The notes under the pieces: model-generated
Database searches by the model: none
Told to the model about the DNA's origin: nothing
Seen by the model: only the letters and a program-made list of their open reading frames with translations
DNA from: Calvatia gigantea
Lineage: Eukaryota; Basidiomycota; Agaricomycetes; Agaricales; Lycoperdaceae
Length of the DNA: 64,000 bases
Direction: 5' to 3'
Assembly (NCBI GenBank): GCA_025093985.1
Contig: JACAAK010000008.1
Span: 434,001 to 498,000, forward strand
Shown: positions 1 to 13,024 of the stretch, one piece after another
How the letters are laid out: each line of letters opens with the position of its first letter
Position numbering within the stretch: the first letter of the stretch is position 1
Translations under genes and position numbers: made by a program

Positions 1-1782
1 GTAGGGAGTGGCGGGGGAGATAGTAATATGTAGTATGCATAGCCTTATCTATGCGGTAAACGAAATAGTCTTCGCGTTCTCATTATTCAAATAACTGCCT
101 TTCCACGTCCACGGCCACGTTCACAAAGAACAAAAATATACTGTCCATTGTCAAAACTGGCCCTCCGTGACAAGTCTTCACGTCATCCACATATACGTAA
201 ATCCAACTTTTTCACATGCCCATGCTCACTGCCTTCCGCGGAAGCATTCCCTAAATATGCTTTCAGAAGGTTGGAGCTTGGGAAATGTGTATCATGTATG
301 ATGCTTATATGATGTTTTGGGGATGAATATATAGCACAACAATCTCCTTCTGTCTAGTTCAGTCGCGCAAATCCGAATTGCCCGACAAGTTCGTGTACCC
401 CAGGCCTTCCCAACGAAACCCAATCCCACGACCCCATGGATGTCGGACTTGAGACATTCGAGCACCACGGAGGTGTACCCCCCAGCGCCACTTGCTTATC
501 ATCTCCAACTCGTCACACACACACGCATGCACCCCTCATACGTCCAACATCTTCACGTACGAGAACTGCGGAAGTAGCATAGGTCTAAGTGATCATCTAT
601 CATCAGCCCGTAGAGTACACGCATAGGTGTTCCGCGCGGCTAGGGTGCGAAATACACCCAATCCAATATTCCGGAAGACTCAAGTTTAAGCGAGATATTG
701 TATCCTTTGTTATAAAGAAGGGGTAGATAATTAAACCCACCTGGTTTTGATTCATTCCATGCCTTCGCTGAAGGGGCCCTCCAGGGAATACATGGGTTTG
801 GTAAAATTCCTGTTCTAAAGGGAAATTGCAATTCCTATTCCGATGGAGCGGAGGGCAAAGTAATGCCACACGTTGAGGGCAGCCAAGACAATCCCTGGCT
901 TCATACTTAACACAACTGTTGATCGAGTGTCGACCGTACAGAACTATACCCTAGCACTGTCCTAAGGCTAGGTTCATCGCCACTGCCCCTGCTGGGCCTG
1001 GAGGTTTCTGCGGGCGCTGTTCCCATGCTCAAGGGTTCTCCGACTGATCATTGATCCAAGAAAACTCATCTATTGCAGGTATGTATGTGGGTGGGGGTAA
1101 AAAGTGGTATGACTGGTAGTACAGAGATCGAGTTCGATATAAAACACAAGTAAATGTCCCGTGTTAAAGAAATGGAAAACAACGTGGGGGTTAGGCCACG
1201 AATTGAAGTGGAAGCGTATTGGGGGGAGTAAAAGGGTGGGTTGGTATAAACATCAAGTAATAAATAAGATATAGAAGTTGTTTTGATATGATGGTACAGT
1301 CGTGATTTTATTGCGGGGACAAGAAGAAAAAGTCATGCGATGATGAGGGGTAACGATGATTGATGAATGGCGATGACTGGGAGGCAGGCCCTTTCCGGTA
1401 TTACGCAGCAATACACTAAGCGTAACCGTGAATCATGAGGAAAGTCCGTGACATGAGAAACCGTCCAGTTGAAAAGTGTCAGAGGGATCAAATCAAATCG
1501 TCTGGCAGGCAGTTGACACAAACGAGATAAGCCCCATTTTAAAACACCCAGAAACCCAAAGAAGGAAAATTGGGAAGAGATAGCAAAACCCCTCAGAAGC
1601 CCCCGAGGCAGCCATCATCCTGGAGCGCGAAACTCGAGAACGAGTCGCATAACGACAACGATGTGTTAAACATTGATGTTGTTGTTGTCGATATTGTCGC
1701 TGAACGGCGTTTTGTCGATTTACGACGGGGAGTAATAGCCTCTTCCTCAATGATGTCGGAAGAGGGGTGAATTCGTGACAGG
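1..1782. other. Intergenic, no gene recognised
   Basis: No reading frame here resembles a known protein and I could not build a spliced model. The last 400 bases or so are probably the 3' untranslated region of the minus-strand gene that stops at 1783. Short frames on both strands look like chance. Confidence 0.5.
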
Positions 1783-2394
1783 TTATCGTTGTCGCGAGGG
1801 GCAGTCATTTCTGCGCTCCTTACGACGCCTAGGTTTCTCCACATATGCATTCTCCTCATCGACAGAGTAGTAAGGGTATGAGGGGGCGTATGGGAGGAAG
1901 GAGATACGGTCCGCTGTCTCATTGTCTTGGGACTTGAGGCCGAGCTGAGTTGCTGGGCCAAAGAAGAACTCCTGGTTCTCTAGGTTGGGGCTTGGAAAAC
2001 CATCAGACTCGTCAGATTCAGATGAGAAATCTGGAACGAGGGGTGGCATGGATGGGATGATAGATGAGGTGTCCCTTAGAGCCCGAGGATGTACGCTGCG
2101 AGTTGCCTTGGATGAAGACCTCTTACGCGATGAACATGGAGAGGTAGCTTCATCGAGGACATAAGTGCGACCTCCACGTTCTGGGAGAGCACAGACATTA
2201 GGAGAGACGACGATAGGAGAGCGGTCGTAGGCAGTGGGAGAGTGTGCAGCGAAGGTACAGGTGAGGGCAGGAGAAGGTGGGAAGTGTACGACATGTTTCT
2301 CAGCAGAGGGGGCAGAGGTAGAACGTTTGAGGATGGGCCTGGGAGTATGCATTGGAAAGCTGAGGATACGAGGAGACGAGGAGCATTGTTGCAT
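1783..2394 (-). CDS. Conserved basidiomycete low-complexity protein, function unknown
   Basis: The frame encodes about 203 residues from the ATG at 2394. The same frame stays open to 2691, but the upstream part is low-complexity and looks untranslated. The start at 2394 is preferred because the recognisable part begins just after it: PRPILKRS, then VHFPPSPALT, then YDRSPIVVSPN and CALPERGGRTY, followed by serine-rich stretches, an acidic SESDESDG run and a very basic C-terminus (RRRKERR). I recall this motif order from unnamed proteins of mushroom-forming fungi; no biochemical role is known to me. No signal peptide or clear membrane segment follows the chosen start. An upstream exon cannot be excluded. 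Confidence 0.65.
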   Translation of the reverse strand: MQQCSSSPRILSFPMHTPRPILKRSTSAPSAEKHVVHFPPSPALTCTFAAHSPTAYDRSPIVVSPNVCALPERGGRTYVLDEATSPCSSRKRSSSKATRSVHPRALRDTSSIIPSMPPLVPDFSSESDESDGFPSPNLENQEFFFGPATQLGLKSQDNETADRISFLPYAPSYPYYSVDEENAYVEKPRRRKERRNDCPSRQR

Positions 2395-5300
2395 ACGGAC
2401 AAGGGGGATTAAAAGCAAGACGGAGGCAAACAACACATAAATACAACCTTTGACACTTGGGATCTTGTTTCTCCATGTTTGGTCGACCCTTCCGAACCAT
2501 TTCTCTGGTTTATCGTGGCGGTGTTCCCGGCACCTCCGTCCGTACCCCCCGCTTCCGTCCCCGCAATCGCCGGCCATCCCTCCCGGCATTGGCCCTGGTC
2601 TAAGAAGCACAATCCAGATCCTGTCACCACGTCCCCGGCTGAGCACCATCCCCGCGTGTTTCTCCTCTCTAGGGCTCTTGCACTCCTGCACTCCTGAAAT
2701 TTCTCCTACAAACGCTCGCCCCCGGATCGTCTACCCGCACTCTGCCAGAGACCTCGTCACCCGTCACCGTGATTTTCTGGAAATGACATCTTCGGAGACA
2801 ATCTCCCCATCGAATCAGAATCTCATTCTTTATCTGTTCTTCCTACATACCCCTTTCGGACTATCCTGCTTTCGGGCGTGTCATTTGATCCTCCGACATC
2901 TGGCTGGTCCTTATGGTCTCTCCTCTGTAATCGTTAATCGCCCAGATCCCCCCCACCTCCTCTGGGCGTCCTTCTCGCCTTCTTCCCATACGTACGCCAA
3001 GCAATATCCCCTTCTACTCTGGCTTCCTTTCCTCACTTCTCATAGTTCATACATCCGTGTAGTTTATCACCTCCCATGGGCGTATCTCTACTGCTTCTTG
3101 CATCCTCAAGATCATGCTTCCCTTCTCACACAGCCGACCGCCTTTCTCCTTTTGCGTCCCACCTACCCGACAGTGCCCACTCTTTTAGACCGTTCATTAA
3201 ACTCACCGTGACAAGAGACTACATAAGTAATTATTGACAGTATGCATCTGACATCTGCATGTCTCCGGGCAACAACCAACTTCTCGACAACCAACAACCC
3301 GCCCAGCCAGGTGTTCATCTTAACGTGGTTAACGATGTTTCTATCTTTATCACTGTCATAACTTCCTCAAACACCTCCGTCTCGGACCGGCGTCACAATA
3401 CATCGCCAACGTTCAACGCCTGCCAGCCCCGAAATCAGCCCAGTAACACGCCGTACCCTGCAGAAACGCCATTATCAACGTCCTCTATCCTTGTGCTCGG
3501 CCCTGGCTTTTGCCATTTGGAACAAATCGCTTGATGTCCAATAAACCCTTTTCTTTCGAACTTCTCCCCCGTCTGATGGTTCCCTTGCCTTTCACCGATA
3601 ACTCTATTCGAAACGTGATGCCAAACGTATGTTTGTTTCCTGAACATTGAAAGGCCCTTGGCCGTCGGTCGAGTGCGTGCCGACGGATCGAGAATGTCGT
3701 GATGTGCTGATCCTTTGCAGACCTCCTTCAGTGTCGCTTTTCATTTCATAGCAACTTCTCTTTCAAATTGGGCGTCGTTCCTTGGCACTCGCAAATGCAC
3801 AGTTTGTGCTATATATATATATATATACGCGTAGTGTGCGTATTTCAACGGGCTCGTCCGTGAAATACATGTGGACGTGTAGCTGATAGATCCGCCTCCC
3901 TGCTCCGGTGTCCCTGTCAACCCTCTCCAACATTCGGGGAGCAACCCCCTCCCCATGCCGTCTTTCATCTAACCCAGGTCCAGCGGCTTTGACACTTCGA
4001 TGACGAATTTCCTGTATGAAATTCAATTAAACAGACAAGCCCTCTGGACCCTCCCCTTGGTAATGCAGCGGACTGCATCATAGGTGCACAACCGAACGTA
4101 TCTCCCTCCCCCCCGCACTTTTCCAAATCATTTTACCCTGGAATATGACGTCTTTCACGTTGCAAATGGTGTCCTGGTTGCTATTAGCCTATACTTCAGG
4201 TATTCAGGGGATAAGGTTGCAATTCCCCAATGAACTAGGGCTGACTTTGGTGCGGACGATCACCTGGACAGTTACAGGGACCTGCACTGGTCCCAGATTC
4301 ATTGTGAACGACTGAATGGGCAATACCGGGAGGAGAAGTGCCACTTTTTGGAACTCAGCGAACCAACCCGAAGATCATCCTGATTTTGAACAAAGTACGG
4401 TACAGTGCACGACAAGAACAATCCAGCTGGGTTTTGGTGCGGGGGCACTGCGTGGACTCAATATAACGAGATGTGACTTATATAGATTGTGGCGCTAGCG
4501 TCCTGATCGCACAGTGATATCGCAAGCTAAATTCGGGTGACTCCCAGCCGCAGCGGGATATGTACTGCGCATCTGATTTATCATAGTCGCTAACTAAAAC
4601 GCCCTCCCTTTCTCGAAATTCCGAGTGGCTCCAGGGGTGACGTATTCTAGGCTAAGACAATACGTGCTTTTACGATAGTCGCCCTGAGTGATGCCGTGCT
4701 ACACCGAGCAACGGAACACCAAACGACAAAAAGAATTACATATGTTCGTAGTAAACCTCGGCTCTTTACAATTCCTCCTGTCCTTTGTGTGCTGGCCGCT
4801 ATCACAGGGAACGGCGACAAGGGGGAGTTTTGGTGTGTGGATACATATCAACTGATCTGCTTCTGCTTCTCGACCCTGCACAAATGTCCGATAGACTGGA
4901 ACATATCTGGTACCGAGTCTGATCTGATGTGTCCTTGTGCTCGAGTAGGCGTAGTTTGGTGGACAGCGCTAGTCGGAAGCGGTGGGGAGCACCATACTGG
5001 AGGGTCCATCAAGCTTTCTCCTTATCCTGCATCATATATCGTGTCATAGACATCTTACTCAAAAATACATATAAAGGCCGGGAGACTGGTTGTCAGATAG
5101 ACTACTACTTAATGCGAATACATATAGACTGGAGCTAAGCCAATCCGAGTCTCTCCTGTGAAGAACTTCATCAGCCACAAGTGGCACACCGCTCTGAAAG
5201 GAAACGACAAGGTACAGTACTACGCTTCGCCTTCGCTCTTTCTAGGCTTAAATCGCGCACTCCGACTCCACTCAATAGGGATCACAGCAGAACATATGGG

Positions 5301-8300
5301 TTAAAGATAACTCGGACAGTTGAAAGTGGCGTAGGACCAAAGTTCAGCCAACACGCTCAAAGTCTGGGATATATCGGATCACCATCTCCAAGGAGAGAAC
5401 GAGTACTTCAAAGTCAGAGGCTGTCAGAGGCAGGTTGGATCATACCATGTTAGGGGTCTCGTGGCCTAGTGATGATCTGTGAATACGCCAACCTGGGGGG
5501 GCTTAGTTCGAACATCCCGCGATTCTGATTCTGATCAAATTATGTTCGTATATGTGCCGCGACATCTGTAACACCGATGGGCTTCGGGCCCTTAGAGTTT
5601 GTTGGAAGGGTGAATAAAAGTAGGTACATGAGTGCGTAAACGGGCGATAAGGTTCCAGTGGGGTGGCTTCAGGAAGCGACCAGCGTGGGTTAGGAGATGA
5701 CCGGAGACGATGATCTTCGCGCTCTCAGCCCTCAAGATCAATATCTTCTTTACGTCTCTTTTCTTCAGATGACCTATAATATTTGGGCGGTTGTAAGTGA
5801 CGCTCACTAAGGAAACCAAAGTAGGTACGCCTTTCTGGAACCTTTCCCACAAATAGCCTTCAAAATCACATTGGTCATTTATTAGGTCAGAAGGAAGGAC
5901 TCCGGCCCCCGGCCAGCCCCTCAGCCGTACATCACCAGAAAGTGGAAGATTAAGCACACTGATAGAATTTCAATTATGGCGTCGAACATGTGTGGAACAC
6001 CCCAAGAACATTGTCGACGATATCGGTGGAGTTATGCAACGTGGCCATAACGGGAGACCCATGTTCGCTCTTCGGCGGCCGGTGTTTGACCAGCTTTCCA
6101 TGATAATTAACACATACCACAACACAGAACCGCTATGTCGTTGGAACGTGTCAAACGGATTAAACAAAACATTCATCAGGGAGAGATTGGATTCGGAAAT
6201 CTGATTCCTTGAAGAATTTTCTACCAAGGGGAAGAGAACATGGCAACGTGTTGTGTCACAATTTCGCAACATGTTTGTATTCATCTGATGATCAGCGGCG
6301 AATCCTGAGGCAGGCATGCATCATCGAACCAAATCAACAGATTCATCCTCCGCCTTCGCCTGACCATCCGGAGGTCCTATTCAGCTTTTTTCACCGACCC
6401 ACACATAACTGAAATATTCCCAGGATGACAACATCCGATTTACGCCATTTACGCCATTAATTCATGCGTTTCACACCAGGAATTATTGTTCAATATAAAA
6501 AATAGTGGCACGACTGTGTGCATATCCAATCGGCTTCTTCCGGCAGTCCTCCATGAACAGGCGAGTGCTGCCAAATGCTGCCGCCAGCGTTTGGACTTGT
6601 CACTGGTGGACGGGTAATCAAATCGCGCACAATTCAAGAAATGAGGAATCAAAGCAAAATAAAAAAACCTAGCTGCCTCTGGGAAATTGTCGGGAACATG
6701 CGGTCACCGAAGTATTGTTGCCGCACCCTTTGCTAACATCCAACACGTTCAAGGTTCTAACTCCTACCCACCGGAAAAGAAGTGAACAATTATGTGTACA
6801 GCACTACTCTATTTCCAGTATGCCTGCAATTGGTGGCGCTGGAAACGTCGTTCTCTTAAATGGACACCCCAGGACATCTCTTCTGTTGACGCGGAATCTC
6901 AGTCCATGGGTAGAGGCCCTAGGGCCGATAGTTATGGTTAGAGGAACTCCGGCGGCTACGGTGCTTCGTTGCTGCCTGCCAGGTGGTTCTTGCTTCTCGT
7001 CAGGCAAGGTGATCTCTTCGAGGTGATAGGAAACATGTGTTACTGGACCTGGTAGACCATTCCCAGCAGTTAAACCCTTCACGAGTTCTCCTCGGTGTCC
7101 GCCTACCTGCTGGGTTCGGCCGATCTAAGTGTCAAGATAAAAATGTCTGATAATCTGGGACATATCTTCTCCTGAGGAAGTCAAATCGTAAGGGTGAGTG
7201 AAAGATAGTGCGTTCGCCTCCCATGTCACCAGTTTACGCAATGAAGTCCCCATTACTCATAAAGACTAGTAAGTAGTTTTGCTGACCAGTGGAGTGCAAA
7301 GCGCCACCATGGCAAGCGGCTAGGCTGTATCCCATCGGGACCTGTTGGACGGAAAGTTGACATTGGTTGCAATAGGACGGGTGATGGTCATTGGACGCCA
7401 TGTCCGTAACCGACCGTAACCTGCCCGTGAATCTCCTGGTTACCGCATCTCAAGATCATTGGCGGGGCCTTTAATTACATACTGGGTCCTGTGTGTCCTC
7501 AACGTCAGCAATACCGAGCACATAGCTATTGGCGAATCGAAGCCAATCGTATTGAGCCTTCAAGATCCCACACCCGGATACGGTGAGCGCTAAGGTCATT
7601 TTATGGAAAGAGGAAACAATTCTCATTCAGTCATTGCAGAGCCCCAAACCGCCTACGAGAATCACCATTGGTTATTGGAATAAAATGGTAATTGCGGGTC
7701 ATTAGTTATATTTGACTTCTAACACTTGAAACAGCACCGTCAATCCAGGCGAGGTCAGCTTTGGGAAACTACTACCGCTCACCATTGGCTTTGGTGAATG
7801 TATTCCCATTGTACCTATTGTTTGACTCCAGCTTCACCTAGTTTCAAACAAGTCCGGCCTCGTCACCTGATATCGCCACGCTTCCCCTGTTCTTCGTTTG
7901 CTACATATCGCGGGTCTGCAATCTCCTCCGCTGACACCAGGGCTGGGCCGTATGTGCGGTGAAGAGGCATGGGAACAATTCACTGGACACTGGGCGGCCG
8001 CTGCCCGTAGCTTTGGCGCAGTAAACCTCGTGGATCGTTGCCAAGGTTCAAGGTTTAACGTGGGCGAGGGCAATCCACGAATAGGCAGCGTAGTCAATTT
8101 ACGCCACATGATATATTTATGTTCAGGTCCAAAATACTCGGGAACGGGCATCACAACGCCAGCTACGCAGCAATCACACCCCAAAACTATAGATATACCA
8201 GTACATGCACAGTATCTCCTCTATTCGTATTCATTATAACGGCACGGTACCGTCAGCAGAGGTAAAAGTACCGAAAAGATTCACATCATTGAACGTCAGG

Positions 8301-11300
8301 CTTCCGCTCGGCGCTGGATATCTGTCATCGTCAAAATTTAGAAAGCTCCACTCCGTACCTTAGCTTTCAACCATTCAACTCCAAGGTGTTGGCCTGGACC
8401 GAGCACCCCGGGCTCTTTGTAGCACGCACCTGACACAATATCGGCGATAACGAGAGAGGATCGACGTCTGATGGAAGCGCGAAGGTCAGACATTGCTTCG
8501 CAATACAAATTAATAGAAATCCATATCAACCACCACTGTCGTTGCTACAGCGAGAGATTGGGTATGGTTTACAGACTCCGGGTCCTTTAATGATATAATT
8601 CCACATTCTGGGACTGATTAGATCGAGTTAAACCCCAACTTCTTGATCGAAGCCCTCGCAGTGTAATACATGGACTGGACCTCCTATCTTTAAAGGCAAA
8701 CAATCACTCGGGGAACTACGTGCGTAATCCCTGCCTGTTCCATAGCATTGACCAGAGAAATGAGGCCGAGGAGTGCTGTTGACGTCTGTTATGCAAGTCT
8801 TCTACCGCCGATATTACAAGACATCGTGTGCAAAGTGGTGGCGTATACGTTAAGGTCGTGTGTAATTGGCTGCCATCAAGGACGTGACGATCACGGTGGC
8901 CGACGTCGAGGGAAAATCGTGAAGAGAAAGCCCGCTTTAACCCAGTGATACACGCCAAAGCAGATTCCCGTATACCAAAAGTCAAAACAACATCCTCATC
9001 ATTTCGACTCACAGTCAATCACCGAACACGCATTGACACCGCAGGGTGTCCAAGACAGGCAATTTGTGGTGAAAAATGAAAGGAGATGGAGATCTGGCTG
9101 CCAAGAGGTTTATCCTTGACTCTCGCATAAAAATTGCTGGCAGCGGATCAAGGCGCAATGTCATGATGAATCAGACTACATTTACCAATGCCCCACATAC
9201 AAAGAGCTGCAGAGGGACCTGTCCCCGGATAAAGCTTACCTAGATGCTCGGATCGTGTACCTGAAGCCGGAGTTGTTTCCCACCGACTGGGACACCTATC
9301 GTTAATATTCCGAATAATATTCAATCAAACCCGATGATCATCGAAGAACATGCGCTTTCAATGCCCAGGGTAATGGGCGCAGCCAATTTTGCTCGAAATA
9401 CTCGCCCCCCAAGCCACTTGAGCCGGTTCTACTAGGGTAAATGTGCCCAAACGCAGGGGAGGGGGGGGGGCTCTCACTCCACCTTCCAAGTCACTCGAAG
9501 TCAGGGGCCTTTCCCGTCCCGGTAATGCGACCAGCAGCCCTTTCCAGTGCCGAAGTACCTGATTGGCGAAGGTGTCATAAAGAAAACGGCGCGCTATATC
9601 CTCCGATGCATGAAAGCTTAATCAAGTGTGTTACCCGAGTTTACACCCTTGAGGAATTTGTTGCGTGGTTCAGTAGCCCTTGGATCGGGCTAAACCCTAG
9701 TCCGGCTCGCGTTATGCGAATCGCAGGGATTTAGGTGGGCAGTTCTTAGTTGATCTGGGGTACGGAAGTTCTATTGTTATTTGAGGGAGACGGTGCTTGT
9801 TTTGCATGTTACGCTCCAACAACGACGAAAAGCCTTGCAGGGGGTCCACGTTTGGTTTATTTTTTTCTAACCTCCCTGGAAATGAGACTACTTTCTATGA
9901 TTCTGGGATTGAAGCTATCTGGTGATCTACAGGACTCATTTGAGCCTTGAATACTTACTCATTAAGTTGGTCGCGCGAAGCGGTTTTTAAGTAGGGTCTT
10001 ATCTCCAAATGACGCATGAGGCTCGAAGATAGCCTTTGACATTGGATCGGGATCTGCGAATGGACGTGGGATTTAGGAAAGTGAGATGAGAAGCTGCTGG
10101 ACTTGGATTTGGAGAGTCCAAAGAGCCCTGCGATATACTCTCCAGCGGGACAGTGAACCTGAGCCGTTACGCCGTCCGAAGAATATGACGGCACCGGCCG
10201 ATCGTGGCCGTCTCAGGCTTGCGCAGATGAATAACCTTGTAGGAAACAGTGAGGGGTGGGTTACATTTTCACATGGCCAACAGTACTGCCAAGACGTTCT
10301 TCCAAACTGGATGACTTGTAAAGTCCGAGGGCATCCACATCACAAAGCACAAACGGAAATTTAGTATACTCATATTATCGGAGCATGACCTTAACCTTCC
10401 ATACTCGCTGACCCATGGGACGTCTGTATCAATGATTTATGAGGTGAAGCAGATTGTATTACATCCTATCACATATGTAGTAACCGAGCGTTATACGAAT
10501 GCCGTTTAGAGTCGAGAAGCGCCAAGCGAAAGCTCCTTGAAGCCAAGGGCGCCAATATTCTAAGATTGGGTAGCATACTGCTATTATTCTGCAAGCCAGA
10601 GAAGCTAGAAGGTCGTCCAAATCTCCGTTCCAAGACTGTCCCGCGTCAAGTCCAGGCAATAGTGGCTCTTCCTGTTTCAGTTCTTTCCTAATTCACGTCC
10701 TTCCCCTCTCCGAAGCCATTCTAGCCGCACGATGATCGCCTGACGTGGTTGCGGGATACGAAGAAAGTCTAGTCTAGTGTCTGCTGGACCGGGGTCCAAA
10801 ATAGGATTCAAGGAAACGCCTGCGTAGGAGATATGAAAGTTGAGATACCCTTCAACTTCATCGCGGAAGTTCAGTCAATGTTCGACACTTGGCAAACAAA
10901 GAGACTATTCATTGCGCAGTCGCGTCCCGTTATGCATCATACAACGAGCCACGACCTGAGATAGGGGTAAGAAAACATGGCCGTGTAGGGTGCGCCAGCT
11001 CTCCGGGGATACACGACCAGACACGATTTTGACCGACTAACGATTTTGATAGATATGCAGCGCGGTTCTCCGATTATGGGTGTTTCTTTTAATTCAACGT
11101 TCATAATATTCGACGCGTTGGCTCAGGTCTCCAAATGCACGCCACCGGCTGACACAACGGCCACGTCTATCGGCGAGGTGTTTGATGCAACACTGATCCT
11201 GAGTTCAGCGGCCAACCCAGAGTGTCCAAGAATATCTCCATCGCAGGTACAAACAATCATGGGACTTCCCCTATGACTGAAGTCCTTCCGAGCTACTACA

Positions 11301-13024
11301 CTCTAGCGCGTTCTGGACTTCAGATATAGTTCTCTGCGGCGCATGAGCCGCCTTTGGTCGCCGACTTTTTTGAAGGAAAAAGCCAACGTTCAAGGTCAAT
11401 ATATCAATTCCACAAAATTCTACAGGAGGACCAAGAAGTCCAGCTGCGTGTTGGCAGTTCACCATTCCGTTCCGGGTCGCGGTGGCCTACCGCTCCTGCC
11501 GTTCGGCGACGGGGAAGGTGGAATTGGTGGCAACGTTCGTCCGTGCCCTTGTGACTAGCGAGTTTATATAATAAACAGCTCGGCTAGGTTCCACTAGCTG
11601 TTTCTGCCAGGCATATGTAGTTGACAAGATCGATCCTCACTTAATGCACGATCCAAGGTCCCCGTCGTTTCGGACGGCCCCACCGCCACAGCTAGATCCC
11701 CAGAATTCTAAAGGCCAATAGGAGAAGGACGGCACAATAGTACATGAACAAGAACAGAACATTGATGACATCGCTTGCGATTCGAAAACACTCAAAATAT
11801 CTTTCTTGCCCTCGTTACCCTCTCAAATACCGACACGGATCGGGGAAGCCCTTACCATCAACGGATGGGTGCGGAGAAGCGGGTTATAGCCGAGGTGAAC
11901 AGCAGGTGAGTCACTCGGTTCACCCTCAGGCCCCAGGCTCAATTCTGTGGTATAACCTGGCCATCATGATTAATCAGAATTCTGGAGATGCAATTTTTCA
12001 CTTGGAGCTACCGCCTGTCAAGTTGTCTAAGAAACGGGACAGGTGTCTCCCCACCCAGGACCACACTGCCCTCGACCTTTGCGCCACTTTCGCAACCGCC
12101 CGCGCGCAAGGGACACTCCCCCCTTTGGTTAATTTTCACGCGGTAATCCACACCGGAATCCTGAGACATTCCGGAAACTTGGCCAAGGTACATTGGCGCC
12201 CTAGATGCAAGAGCAGCCAAGCGTCGGTTGCCAATTTAAAATCAACAAATTTTCTTAAGTTCGGCTAAAATCCCTGGTCGCTCTCCCTCCTGAGTCCATC
12301 AAAACCGTTGTTCAATGGGAATAAAGTGGAACTCTCGCCTGTCTCATCGACCCCGTATTACCGAATGATGGTTCCGTTTCGACACTACCACAGGGCCCAA
12401 AGATACATTTGCGCGGCAATCACTCTGAGATCATTGCTTGAATCCAACTTCCCCCCGGCAATGCCTCGAAAACCTCTGAATTAAAAGAATTGAAGCGTAC
12501 CCTGTCCGTCCTGTGCAGCCTCATGGCGACATCAGGTACGTAAGAGGGCGATGACGTAGCTTCAAGACTGCGCTTCTTTCCCGCACACCGAACCTGAAAT
12601 CGAATGAGGTCCTTCCGACTATATTACAAGAAGTCTAGTGCTATTTGTCGACCTTCGGACCGCAACCTCAAGTCAGCTGGTGCCATGGCGCCCTAGCACC
12701 AGACCCGGCCATAGCGATGACGCAGCTCACAGGCGCGGGGAGGCTTCCATTCTTCAAGACCAACCCCATCATCCAGTCGTGCCAAGAATAAAAGTCAGCC
12801 GTCAGGCGATAACGGGATAACTGGTATAATCGCTATACATTTCCTCATTTCCAGAATGTCCTTTCGTCATCACTTAGACAGGTTAGAAGAAGCGCAAACA
12901 CCAAAACTCTACATCATCTTAACATTTTAAATTGACTGCGTACACTCGGTCCGGGCGTCGTGCAAGCCGACAGGCCGTTCTTCAATTCATCTATCCCCAC
13001 TACCCACAACACCAGGTAAATTAC
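2395..13024. other. Gene-poor 10.6 kb block
   Basis: No protein family is recognisable on either strand. The longest frames (for example 2450-3211 and 11744-12268, both plus) have no recognisable motifs. Neither long terminal repeats nor transposase or reverse-transcriptase motifs were seen. A plus-strand exon-like stretch lies at 9122-9305, and a region resembling tRNA promoter boxes lies at 5456-5519. The neighbouring permease shows that a gene cut into many small exons can hide among short frames, so another such gene here cannot be ruled out. Confidence 0.4.
3810..3827. repeat. (TA)n microsatellite
   Basis: An uninterrupted run of nine TA dinucleotides, followed by CGCG. It lies in non-coding sequence. 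Confidence 0.9.

Noticed and set aside
2450..3211. 253-residue plus-strand frame
   Set aside because: Pro/Ser/Leu-rich, antisense to the 5' side of the minus-strand gene, no family motif and no conserved start; looks like chance in C/T-rich promoter sequence.
7191..7260. Second tRNA-like region
   Set aside because: Boxes are poor and no cloverleaf can be drawn; it fits equally well as random sequence or an intron-like stretch.
11744..12268. 174-residue plus-strand frame
   Set aside because: Longest frame in the gene-poor block, but composition is patternless, no motif is recognisable, and one frame of this length is not surprising among six frames over 10 kb.
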